Below, one piece after another: positions 1 to 6,738 of a stretch of DNA of 8,485 nucleotides (the stretch's first letter is position 1; every line of letters begins with the position of its first letter). The position numbers and the translations under genes were made by a program. Under the pieces are notes generated by a model. That model worked only from the letters and a program-made list of their open reading frames with translations, searched no databases and was not told the DNA's origin. The stretch comes from Planctomycetota bacterium (GTDB lineage Bacteria > Planctomycetota > PLA2 > JAEUHO01). The DNA is taken from NCBI GenBank assembly GCA_020631815.1, contig JACKGW010000026.1, positions 1 to 8,485 on the forward strand. Reading direction: 5' to 3'.

Positions 1-11
1 CGGCGCCCCCG

Positions 12-31
12 ACCCGCGGTGTCCCGCGGGT
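12..31. terminator. Perfect 8-bp hairpin upstream of first gene
   Basis: ACCCGCGG at 12-19 and CCGCGGGT at 24-31 are perfect inverse complements around the 4-nt loop TGTC. The stem is almost all G and C and would be very stable. It ends 12 nt before the preferred ATG at 44, and its right arm overlaps the only purine-rich stretch (GGGTAGG, 28-34) that could serve as a ribosome binding site. It may terminate a gene to the left of the window, although no T-run follows on the plus strand. It may instead be a 5' leader hairpin that limits translation of the downstream gene. The sequence shows the structure; the role is inferred. Confidence 0.5.
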
Positions 32-43
32 AGGTTGTCGGCC

Positions 44-2236
44 ATGAAGCGCCGCCTCGTACTCGTTGGTTTCTCGCTCGCCCTGGTGCTGCTCCTGGCG
101 TCGCCGCTACGCGCCAAGGAGGACGCAGACGCCGACCTCGCCGCGCGCGCTGCCATCCTGCGCATCGAGCTGCGACGCGGACCCGTCGCCGACCTCGCGC
201 CGTGGCTGAAGCCCGACGCCGACCCGGCACTCCGCCGCCAGGCCATCCGCGCGTTGGGCCGCATCGGCGAGCCGGCCAAGGATGCGTTGATCCAGCTGCT
301 CGAAGCCGAGTCGGAGCCCGAGCTGCCCCTCGTGTTGTGGAGCGCGGGCCTCGCGATGTCCAAGGACCTCGCGCCGGCGATCCGCGAGCACCTCGAGGGC
401 GACGACGTCGAAGTCGTCGAGGCCGCCGCTGCGGCACTCGGCTGGTGTGATGCACGAGGCGTGCTCGAGGACCTCGGGCCGCTCCTGCTGGTCACGCACC
501 CCGCCGTTCGCGTGGCGGCGCTCACCGGCCTTGCCCGAGGTGGCGACGAGAGCGCGTTGGAGCGCGTCGTGGCCAAGCTGGCCGACCCCGTTCCCGAGGT
601 TCGCGATGCCGCGTGGCACGCCGCATGGCGCCTGGCCAGCCGACGCGTGCAGGCCGCCAAGGCAGCGTCTGCCGAGTGGCAGGGCGACGAAGCCCTCGTG
701 GGGCAGCTGCTACGTCGCCACGGCGCCGACGCATCGCGCCGCGTCGACCTCGCGCGCGTTCTCGCTGGCCTCGTGCCGCCCAGCGCTCGCTTGGCGGATC
801 GCGCCGATGACGCGCTGCTGCAGCACCTGCTCGCGCCTCGCCCCGGCGACGACCGCGGTGACCAGGAAGTGCTGTGGCGACTGCTCGGACCGCGCGCGGG
901 CGCGACGGTGGATGCGCTCGTCGACAAGTACCTGCTGTCCCCGAACGCCGTGACCCGCGGTCAGGCCTATGACGTGCTGTCTACGTCCAAGCGCTTGGAC
1001 CGTGATGTGGTCGTCCGAGCCGCAGTCGCGCGAGAGGCAGATCCGCGGCTCTACGCCGAGCTGTTCAAGATCGATTTGCTGCAGCACGACCGCATGTGGT
1101 TGCTGGATGCTGCGTCTGCACCGCACGTCGGGGAGGCGGAGGATCTGGCGGTTCGCGAGGCGCCGACGATCGTGAACGCGTGGGCATTGGGAAGCGCGCT
1201 AGGGGAGTACTCCGCCGAGAGCGCTGAGCGCGGAGAACATCCTGCGGCGTCCTGGGGTCTCGTGTTCGACCACGCATCCCAGCGCGCGGCCTCTACGAAG
1301 GCGGCCGATGTCGAGCGACGCCCGTTGCTGCGCCCGTGGCTCGCCTCGTTCCTCCGCTCCGAGAAGCTCCGCGCCGAGCGCCCGTATGTACTCGCGTTCG
1401 CCGTGAGCGCCACCGAGGCGATCCACGATGACGCCGTCGACGCCGCGCTCCTCGACCTGGCCAGCGTCCTCGCAGGCCAAGAAGCTCCGCACGACGAGCT
1501 CGAGCGCGGCGTCGTGACCGCTCTCGTCGCGCGAGCCGGCGCCTCGGAGGGCGAGGCCCAAGCTGCTTTCCGCAAGGCTCTGCACCCCTTCGCACTGTCC
1601 GCGCACTCCGCGTTCGCGCGCCTGGCTGCACGCGAAGCCCTGACGAAGGCGGGGGAGGAGATGCTGGCGGACAACGGCCCCGTCAACGACTGGCGCGGCC
1701 TGCCCCGTCCCTCCGAGTCGCTGGAGGCGTGGGGCCTCACGGGTAGCAAGCCCATGCTCGACGAGGGCGAGATCCTGCAGATCGCCGACTGGATCACGCG
1801 CGTCCAACCCAAGGCCGTCCTCGAGACGACGGCCGGGACGATCACGGTGGAGGTGGATGCCGAGGCGGCCCCCGTACACGCCGTCGCGTTCGTGCTGAAC
1901 GTGCACGCCGGCCTCTACAAGGACACGCGCTGGCATCGCGTGGTGCCGGGCTTCGTCATCCAGGGCGGAGACCCCACCGGCACGGGCGCCGGCAACGCGG
2001 GCTGGACGCTGCCCGACGAGATCACCGACATCTCGTACGGCCGCGGCGTGCTCGGCATGCCCAAGAGCGTGAAGGACGACGGCGGCTGCCAGCTGTTCTT
2101 CATGCTGGGCGACTACAAGCCGCTTGACGAGCGCTACACCGCCTACGGCCGCGTGGTGGGGTCGATGGAAGCCGTCGATACGATCCGCATCGGCGACCAC
2201 ATCACGGCCTGCCGCCTGGAGATCTCCGACCGATGA
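44..2236 (+). CDS. Exported HEAT-repeat protein with C-terminal cyclophilin-type peptidyl-prolyl isomerase domain
   Basis: This 730-aa protein probably acts outside the cytoplasm, catalysing cis-trans isomerisation of Xaa-Pro bonds. Residues 1-24 form a signal peptide (MKRR, a long Leu/Val/Ala core, then PLRA before KEDAD); there is no lipobox Cys. Residues of about 32-200 contain HEAT-type helical repeats, for example PALRRQAIRALGRIG, HPAVRVAALTGLARGGD and PVPEVRDAAWHAAWRLA. Residues of about 200-585 are helical but less regular. The cyclophilin domain spans about 590-730 with WHRVVPGFVIQGGD (630-643; R632 matches the catalytic Arg of the family), GTGAGNAGW, CQLFFMLGD and LDERYTAYGRV. The Trp that binds cyclosporin in human cyclophilin A is replaced by Leu here, as is common in bacteria. 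I prefer ATG 44 to the in-frame TTG at 35 because it starts the signal peptide directly and leaves GGGTAGG at a plausible distance. The HEAT repeats probably bind partner or client proteins. The domain calls are firm; the client is unknown. Confidence 0.93.
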   Translation: MKRRLVLVGFSLALVLLLASPLRAKEDADADLAARAAILRIELRRGPVADLAPWLKPDADPALRRQAIRALGRIGEPAKDALIQLLEAESEPELPLVLWSAGLAMSKDLAPAIREHLEGDDVEVVEAAAAALGWCDARGVLEDLGPLLLVTHPAVRVAALTGLARGGDESALERVVAKLADPVPEVRDAAWHAAWRLASRRVQAAKAASAEWQGDEALVGQLLRRHGADASRRVDLARVLAGLVPPSARLADRADDALLQHLLAPRPGDDRGDQEVLWRLLGPRAGATVDALVDKYLLSPNAVTRGQAYDVLSTSKRLDRDVVVRAAVAREADPRLYAELFKIDLLQHDRMWLLDAASAPHVGEAEDLAVREAPTIVNAWALGSALGEYSAESAERGEHPAASWGLVFDHASQRAASTKAADVERRPLLRPWLASFLRSEKLRAERPYVLAFAVSATEAIHDDAVDAALLDLASVLAGQEAPHDELERGVVTALVARAGASEGEAQAAFRKALHPFALSAHSAFARLAAREALTKAGEEMLADNGPVNDWRGLPRPSESLEAWGLTGSKPMLDEGEILQIADWITRVQPKAVLETTAGTITVEVDAEAAPVHAVAFVLNVHAGLYKDTRWHRVVPGFVIQGGDPTGTGAGNAGWTLPDEITDISYGRGVLGMPKSVKDDGGCQLFFMLGDYKPLDERYTAYGRVVGSMEAVDTIRIGDHITACRLEISDR

Positions 2237-3051
2237 GCTCGCTTCCCTTCTACGTGGTCCACGCGTTCACGTCCGAACGCTTCGCCGGCAACCCGGCGGC
2301 GGTCGTCTTCGACGATCTCTTCCCGGACGTGGACGTCATGCAGCAGATCGCTGCCGAGAACCGCCTGTCGGAGACGGCGTTCCTGCAGCCACATCGCGAG
2401 AACGACGACTGGGACCTGCGTTGGTTCACGCCCGAGGTCGAGGTCGATCTGTGCGGGCACGCCACGCTGGCGGCGGCGTACACGATCTTCCAGGACGTGG
2501 ATCCCGACGTGGACCGCGTGACCTTCCACACCGCCAGCGGCGCGCTGGGCGCCGAGTGGCTCGGGGATGCGGATGGCGTGCGCATCGACCTGCCGCTGGT
2601 GGACGTCCGCGAGGCGCGTGCCACGCCCCAGCTGCTGACGTCCTTGGGCTTGTCGGCGGCGCCCAAGGACGTGCGCGCCACGCCTGCGGGTCGCTGGCTG
2701 GTGCACCTCGCCGACGAGGCCACCGTGCGCGGGCTGACCCCCGACATGGCGGCGCTGGCGGCTGCCGCGCCGCAGGGCGTGATCGTGACGGCCCCCGGTG
2801 ACGACGCCGACATCGCGTCACGCTTCTTCGCACCGGCCATCGGCGTGCCCGAGGACCCCGTCACGGGCTCGGCGCACGCGGCGCTGGTTCCCTACTGGTG
2901 CTCACGCTTGGGCGAGAAGGAGATCACCTGCGACCAGGTGGGCCCGCGCGGCGGCACCCTCGTGGGCTCGCAGAAGGGCAAGCGCGTGCTGCTCTCCGGC
3001 ACCGCCGTCCTCTACGTCCGCGGCGAGCTGGTGCTGCAGGACGAGGAGTAG
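2233..3051 (+). CDS. PhzF family protein (diaminopimelate epimerase-like fold isomerase)
   Basis: At 272 aa it has the usual length of the PhzF/YddE family, cytoplasmic enzymes with two copies of the diaminopimelate epimerase fold. PhzF itself isomerises dihydro-3-hydroxyanthranilate in phenazine synthesis, but most family members have no known substrate. Family signatures are present: FAGNPAAVV near residues 17-25, NRLSETAF with E47 at the position of the catalytic Glu, CGHATLAAA at 74-82, and EDPVTGSAHAAL at 207-218 in the second half, followed by QVGPRGGTLVG. There is no signal peptide. The ATG lies inside the stop of the preceding gene (ATGA), with GGAG at 2218-2221 as a possible binding site 11 nt upstream, which suggests coupled translation. 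No other phenazine genes are nearby, so a phenazine role should not be assumed. The family is clear; the reaction is unknown. Confidence 0.93.
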   Translation: MSSLPFYVVHAFTSERFAGNPAAVVFDDLFPDVDVMQQIAAENRLSETAFLQPHRENDDWDLRWFTPEVEVDLCGHATLAAAYTIFQDVDPDVDRVTFHTASGALGAEWLGDADGVRIDLPLVDVREARATPQLLTSLGLSAAPKDVRATPAGRWLVHLADEATVRGLTPDMAALAAAAPQGVIVTAPGDDADIASRFFAPAIGVPEDPVTGSAHAALVPYWCSRLGEKEITCDQVGPRGGTLVGSQKGKRVLLSGTAVLYVRGELVLQDEE

Positions 3052-3058
3052 GGACCGA

Positions 3059-3148
3059 GGAGTCGGGTGAGATCTTCCCGTCGGGCCGCGGGAGATGCCG
3101 CCACGTGTGGGGGCATGGCAGCCCGACGTGGAGATCTCACCGGACTCC
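3059..3148. terminator. Approximately 90-nt imperfect inverted repeat between convergent genes, probable bidirectional terminator
   Basis: Positions 3059-3086 pair with 3121-3148: 25 Watson-Crick pairs, one G-T wobble (3076/3131) and two single mismatches (3065/3142 and 3078/3129). The core includes the perfect 10-bp arms GGTGAGATCT (3066-3075) and AGATCTCACC (3132-3141), and CGTCGGGC (3079-3086) with GCCCGACG (3121-3128). A second stem folds inside it: ATGCC 3095-3099 with GGCAT 3112-3116, then CCA 3101-3103 with TGG 3108-3110. It fills most of the 110-bp gap between the stop codons of the PhzF-like gene (3051) and the tex-like gene (3162), so both transcripts would end in it. No T-run follows on either strand. 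It is much longer than an ordinary terminator, so a miniature inverted-repeat element or an RNase III-type processing structure is also possible. Confidence 0.7.
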
Positions 3149-3161
3149 GTACGGGAGCGCT

Positions 3162-6100
3162 CTACGCGTCCGGCCGCTGCAGCTTCTTCTGGAGCATCTC
3201 GAGCTTGCGCTTGAGCAGCTCCTCGGGCGACAGCAGGCTCTCGTCGACGACGTCGGCTTCCTTCTCGGCGCCGTGATCGGGGCCGAGCGAGATGCGACGC
3301 GGCACGTCGCGGTCCTGGAAGCGACCACCGCGGCCACCGCCACGGTCGAACGAGAAGCCGCCGCCACCGCGGCCACCAGCACCGCCGCCACGGCCTCCAC
3401 CGCCACCACCGCTGCGGCCACCGCCGCCACTACGGCCGCCGCCCTGGCCGCCGCGACCGGGGCCGCCCTGGCCACCGCGGTCACGACCGCCGCCCGTCTG
3501 TCCCGGACGACCGGGGCCTGAGCCGCTGGCTGCGAACATGCGCGGACCCGCGGGCTGCTCGCGACGGTCCTGCGGCCGGCCGCCACGACCGCCTTCGCGA
3601 TCGCCCTCGCGTCGCGGCCCGCGGCCGCCACCCCCGCCCGCGCGCGGCGGACGGCCTTCACCACCGTGCTGCGGACGACCGCCGCCACGCTGGCCGAAGG
3701 GACGCGGTCCGCGACCGAACACGTCGCGGCGCATCGTGAGCGTGAGCTTGCGTCGGCCCGGATCGGCCTCCAGCACGCGTGCCGTGATCACGGCGCCGAG
3801 CGGGGCCACTGTCGACGGCTCCGTTCCCGGGCGGTCGCCGATGTGGGCCATGGGCAGCAGCGCCTCGAGGCGCCGGAAGCCCACGTCCACGAACACGCCG
3901 AACGGCGCGGCGCGAACCACGCGGCCCTGCATCTCCTGACCCTGCTGCAGGTCTTCCAACCGCATGGTGTCGGGGACCAGGATCGGGTGCGCCACGTAGA
4001 AGGGGCGCGGGTCGCCCAGACCGGCCGTGAGCTGCCAGAGCACGTACTTGAGCACGGGCATCGGCGTGGACTCGTCGGTGAGCGCGTCGAGGCGCACGTC
4101 GGCACGTGCGCGCGGCTCGGCGAAGAGCGTCTCCACGTCGGTGCCCAGCTGCTCGGCCATGCGATCCACGAGCCCGTAGTGCTCGGGGTGCAGCTGCGTG
4201 CGGTCACGCAGGTCGGGCGCGGCCTCGATGCGCATGAAGCCCACGGCCTGCTCGGCCACCTCCGGGCCGATGCCATCGATCGTCGCGAGCTCGGCCTTGG
4301 CACCAAGCGCCGCGCCGCTGTCGCGCCACGTGAGGAAGGCCTTGGCACGCTGCCGGTCGAAGCCCGGCGCGTGGCGAAGCACGTCCAGCGAGGCCGTGTT
4401 CGGGTCGTAGCCGGCGAAGGCCAGCGAGCTCTCGAAGACGTCGTGCACCATGCGCTTCAGGCGCGAGGGGCTGACGTCGAACAGGTGGGGGCCCAGGCCC
4501 AGGGCCTTCGGCTCGATCTGGGCCAGCTCGTGGAGCGGGTCCTGGAAGCGACGCGCCAGCGAGAGTGCGCCGCGCTGGTCGGCCGCGACCTTGGGGCGAT
4601 CGTCGATCTCGAGGTCGCCCTGCTGCTCGCACGAGCGCGTGCCGCCGTCGTGGACCTCCACGATGGTTCGTGTCTCGCCCGGTGAGGCTTCGGCCGCGAG
4701 GCGCCGCGCTTCCGCGCGCCCGCCGCCAGTTCCGATGGCGATCGCCTGCACCTCGTAGCGATCGAGCAGCTCGCGCAGCTCGGTGACGCACGCTTCGCGA
4801 CCGGCCGTGGGCTCGTGCGGGAGCTGGCCGCTGCCCACCGGCAGACCCTCGGCGTCGACCACGCACCAGCGATGGCCCTTGATGACGTCGGGGCGCAGGC
4901 CCATGACGCGCACGCTGCCGCCGCGCGGCGCGAGGACGTTGTTGCGCAGGTTGCGCTCGAAGCCCTCGAACAGCTGGTCCTCGGCGCGCTCCTGCAGCTC
5001 GTGGCGGATCTGCGCCTGCAGCAGGGGCTTGAGCAGACGGCGGTAGCCGTCCTCCGCGGCCGCGCGCAGGAAACCTGCGTGCGGGTGGCCTTCGGGCACG
5101 ACGCTCTCGCCGACGATGGCGAGGGCCGCCTCCTCCGGCGGCTCGATCGACATCACCACCTGGCGCTGCCGCTCCGCACGTCGGATGGCGAACCACTTGA
5201 GCGGGGGGATGCGGCCCAGCGGCGACTCGAAGCCGATCAGGCCTCCGTCCTTGCCGGGCTTCGCCGGCTTGGGGCCACGCTTGCCGCGGCCCTTGGCCTT
5301 CGTCGGAGCCGGCGCCGCCTTGGTCTCGACAGCGGGCGTCTCGGCGGCAGGCGTCTCGTTCGGGGCAGCCTCGGCGGGGGCATCGGCCGGGGCCGCGGGG
5401 GCATCGGCCGGGGCCGCGTGCGCCTCGTCCTGCGGGGCCTCGGCCGGCGCATCGCTCGGCTCGAGGTTGCCGTCGAAGGGCTCGGGTGCGGCGTCGGCCT
5501 GGCGTGCGGCTTCGCGTGCGGCGGCTTCGGCTTCCTCCGCCGTGGGCACGGCCTTCGAGGCGCTGCGGCGCTCGGGGCGTGCCGTGACGCGCAGGACGCC
5601 CTGCTTGCGGAACAGCGCACGCAGGCGACCGCGCAGCACGGGATCCAGCGCCATCTCTTCGGCAAGGATGTCGCGTGCGCCGCCCAGGGCTTCGTCGAGC
5701 GTGGCGGGTTCGCCGCCTTCCTTGACGAAGGGCGCCGCCAGCTCGCTCAAGGGCGTTGCCTCGGTGGCACCGCGGATGCCCGTGGCGAGGGCCTCCAGGC
5801 CGTGGCCGCGCGCCAACATCGCGCGGCTCATCGTGACGGTGAGGTGCGCGGCCGCGAGATCGTCCATGTCGGCGATCTCACGTGCGGCGGCGAGGCGCTC
5901 GCCGACTTCGTCGCTCCACGAGCCGCGCTCGCGAAGCAACACCTCGATGCTGCGACGACGACGCTCCTGGGTGAGGACGGAGTCGTAGTGGTCGCGCAGC
6001 TGGCGCAGGCGCCGCTCGTCGAGCCCGCCCGTCTCGCCGCGACGGAAGCGGGCGAGGAACGCGATCGAGGTCCCCGAGGTCAACAGGTCGATCGCGCGCA

Positions 6101-6575
6101 GCACGGCCTCGCGGGAGCCGCCGCCTTCGGCAGCCGTCCGCTCACGTGCAGCCTCGACGGCCGCGGCCTCGTGCTCGGCATCCAGGGCAGGAGGCTCGGG
6201 TGCACGCACGGGCGGCGGGCGCTTGCCCTTGGGCTTGGTCTTGCCCTTGCGACCCGCGCGCTTCTTGGTGGCGCCACCCTTCTTCGCCGTGGAGCCGCCC
6301 TCCTCGGAGCTGCTCTCGTCGGTTGCAGCCTGCGCCGGGGCACCGTCTTCGGCGACGGCACCGCCTTCCGCGATGGCGGCGTCTTCCGCGACGGGAGTGT
6401 CTGCACCGGCCTCCCCCTCGGGGGCCGTCGCCTCGCTCGCCTCGGCGGCAGCCGGTGCGGGCTGCTCGGCCGGAGGCTCGTGCGCAGGCGACTCGCCTGC
6501 CGGCGTGGCCTCGGCGCCTTCGCCGGCGGGCGGCGTGGCGGGATCGAGCTCGGACGGATCGGGGGTGGTGGTCAT
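3162..6575 (-). CDS. tex: Tex-family S1 RNA-binding protein with disordered extensions and RGG-rich tail
   Basis: Tex proteins are cytoplasmic nucleic-acid-binding proteins linked to transcription, usually about 770 aa; this one is 1137 aa. Residues 1-94 are Ala/Glu/Pro-rich and about 95-120 are Lys/Arg-rich. The Tex N-terminal helical domain covers about 130-330, with FLARFRRGETGGLD at 173-186 and GARDILAEEM near 297-306. Residues of about 334-443 form an Ala/Pro/Glu insertion. The YqgF-like domain follows (GLRPDVIKG from 559), then RRFQDPLHEL. The helix-hairpin-helix pair includes NTASLDVL at 726-733 and IDGIGPEVAEQAVGF at 766-780. The S1 domain is about 877-951, with FGVFVDVG at 892-899. 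An Arg/Gly tail spans about 952-1092, and a charged C-terminal helix ends in KRKLEMLQKKLQRPDA. ATG 6575 is preferred over a GTG 37 codons upstream, whose extra residues look like noncoding spacer. Domain order identifies Tex; its exact role here is not established. Confidence 0.92.
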   Translation of the reverse strand: MTTTPDPSELDPATPPAGEGAEATPAGESPAHEPPAEQPAPAAAEASEATAPEGEAGADTPVAEDAAIAEGGAVAEDGAPAQAATDESSSEEGGSTAKKGGATKKRAGRKGKTKPKGKRPPPVRAPEPPALDAEHEAAAVEAARERTAAEGGGSREAVLRAIDLLTSGTSIAFLARFRRGETGGLDERRLRQLRDHYDSVLTQERRRRSIEVLLRERGSWSDEVGERLAAAREIADMDDLAAAHLTVTMSRAMLARGHGLEALATGIRGATEATPLSELAAPFVKEGGEPATLDEALGGARDILAEEMALDPVLRGRLRALFRKQGVLRVTARPERRSASKAVPTAEEAEAAAREAARQADAAPEPFDGNLEPSDAPAEAPQDEAHAAPADAPAAPADAPAEAAPNETPAAETPAVETKAAPAPTKAKGRGKRGPKPAKPGKDGGLIGFESPLGRIPPLKWFAIRRAERQRQVVMSIEPPEEAALAIVGESVVPEGHPHAGFLRAAAEDGYRRLLKPLLQAQIRHELQERAEDQLFEGFERNLRNNVLAPRGGSVRVMGLRPDVIKGHRWCVVDAEGLPVGSGQLPHEPTAGREACVTELRELLDRYEVQAIAIGTGGGRAEARRLAAEASPGETRTIVEVHDGGTRSCEQQGDLEIDDRPKVAADQRGALSLARRFQDPLHELAQIEPKALGLGPHLFDVSPSRLKRMVHDVFESSLAFAGYDPNTASLDVLRHAPGFDRQRAKAFLTWRDSGAALGAKAELATIDGIGPEVAEQAVGFMRIEAAPDLRDRTQLHPEHYGLVDRMAEQLGTDVETLFAEPRARADVRLDALTDESTPMPVLKYVLWQLTAGLGDPRPFYVAHPILVPDTMRLEDLQQGQEMQGRVVRAAPFGVFVDVGFRRLEALLPMAHIGDRPGTEPSTVAPLGAVITARVLEADPGRRKLTLTMRRDVFGRGPRPFGQRGGGRPQHGGEGRPPRAGGGGGRGPRREGDREGGRGGRPQDRREQPAGPRMFAASGSGPGRPGQTGGGRDRGGQGGPGRGGQGGGRSGGGGRSGGGGGGRGGGAGGRGGGGFSFDRGGGRGGRFQDRDVPRRISLGPDHGAEKEADVVDESLLSPEELLKRKLEMLQKKLQRPDA
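3305..3715 (-). repeat. Low-complexity DNA encoding the RGG/GRG tail of the Tex-like protein
   Basis: The plus strand is a run of imperfect CCACCG/CCGCCG-type repeats. Read on the minus strand it encodes about 140 residues of Gly and Arg with scattered Gln, Pro and Asp, densest near 3340-3500 (for example GGGGRSGGGGGGRGGG). RGG-type tracts are known in many proteins as flexible RNA-binding regions that can drive phase separation. The frame stays open to a well-formed charged helix at the end of the protein, so this is part of the gene and not a frameshifted tail. Such repeats are prone to length change and sequencing error. Confidence 0.8.
5376..5417 (-). repeat. Exact 21-bp tandem duplication inside the tex-like gene
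   Basis: Positions 5376-5396 and 5397-5417 are identical 21-bp units that start with GGGGGCATCGG and end with GGGGCCGC. On the minus strand the duplication is in frame and produces two copies of an Ala/Pro/Asp heptad (APADAP-type) within the Ala/Pro-rich insertion of the Tex-like protein. Complete identity over both copies, including third codon positions, points to recent duplication by replication slippage and not to selection on the protein alone. Confidence 0.85.
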
Positions 6576-6687
6576 GGGCGTGGGTCTCTCGCGCAAGTGC
6601 GCCGAGGTGAGCCGGTCGAGGCAAGGTCCCCGGAGGGGGTCCGGCCTGCCGGCGGAAGGGGGGCCAGGGGGGAACGATTGCACCACA

Positions 6688-6703
6688 GTCGCCGGAGGGC
6701 GAC
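6688..6703. terminator. Small hairpin in the gap between the isomerase-like and tex-like genes
   Basis: GTCGCC (6688-6693) and GGCGAC (6698-6703) form a perfect 6-bp stem around the loop GGAG. It lies 35 nt beyond the minus-strand stop of the isomerase-like gene (6739) and about 110 nt before the tex-like start (6575). On the minus strand it is followed by TGTGGTGCAATCGTT, with no clear T-run. It could be a weak or partial terminator that separates the two genes. The remainder of the 163-bp gap is G/C-rich and I could not assign a promoter in it with confidence. Confidence 0.35.
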
Positions 6704-6738
6704 AACCGCGGCGGCCCTGGTGGGGGGCGCCCGGGGGC

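Noticed and set aside
1199..2200. Long minus-strand open frames opposite the HEAT-cyclophilin gene
   Set aside because: The plus strand has clear cyclophilin motifs here. The antisense frames show no family motifs and are explained by composition.
2217..3138. The 10-mer TGGAGATCTC occurs at 2217-2226 and again at 3129-3138 inside the long hairpin
   Set aside because: Many 10-mers are expected to recur by chance in a window of this size, and there is no similarity beyond the core.
3300..3720. CCACCG-type repeats considered as a CRISPR-like or satellite array
   Set aside because: There are no regular repeat and spacer units. The pattern is explained by Gly/Arg codons of the Tex-like tail.
6576..6686. 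A GTG start that would add 37 residues to the Tex-like protein
   Set aside because: The added residues are Pro/Arg-rich spacer translation and overlap part of an intergenic hairpin. The ATG at 6575 begins a consistent acidic Ala/Pro region.
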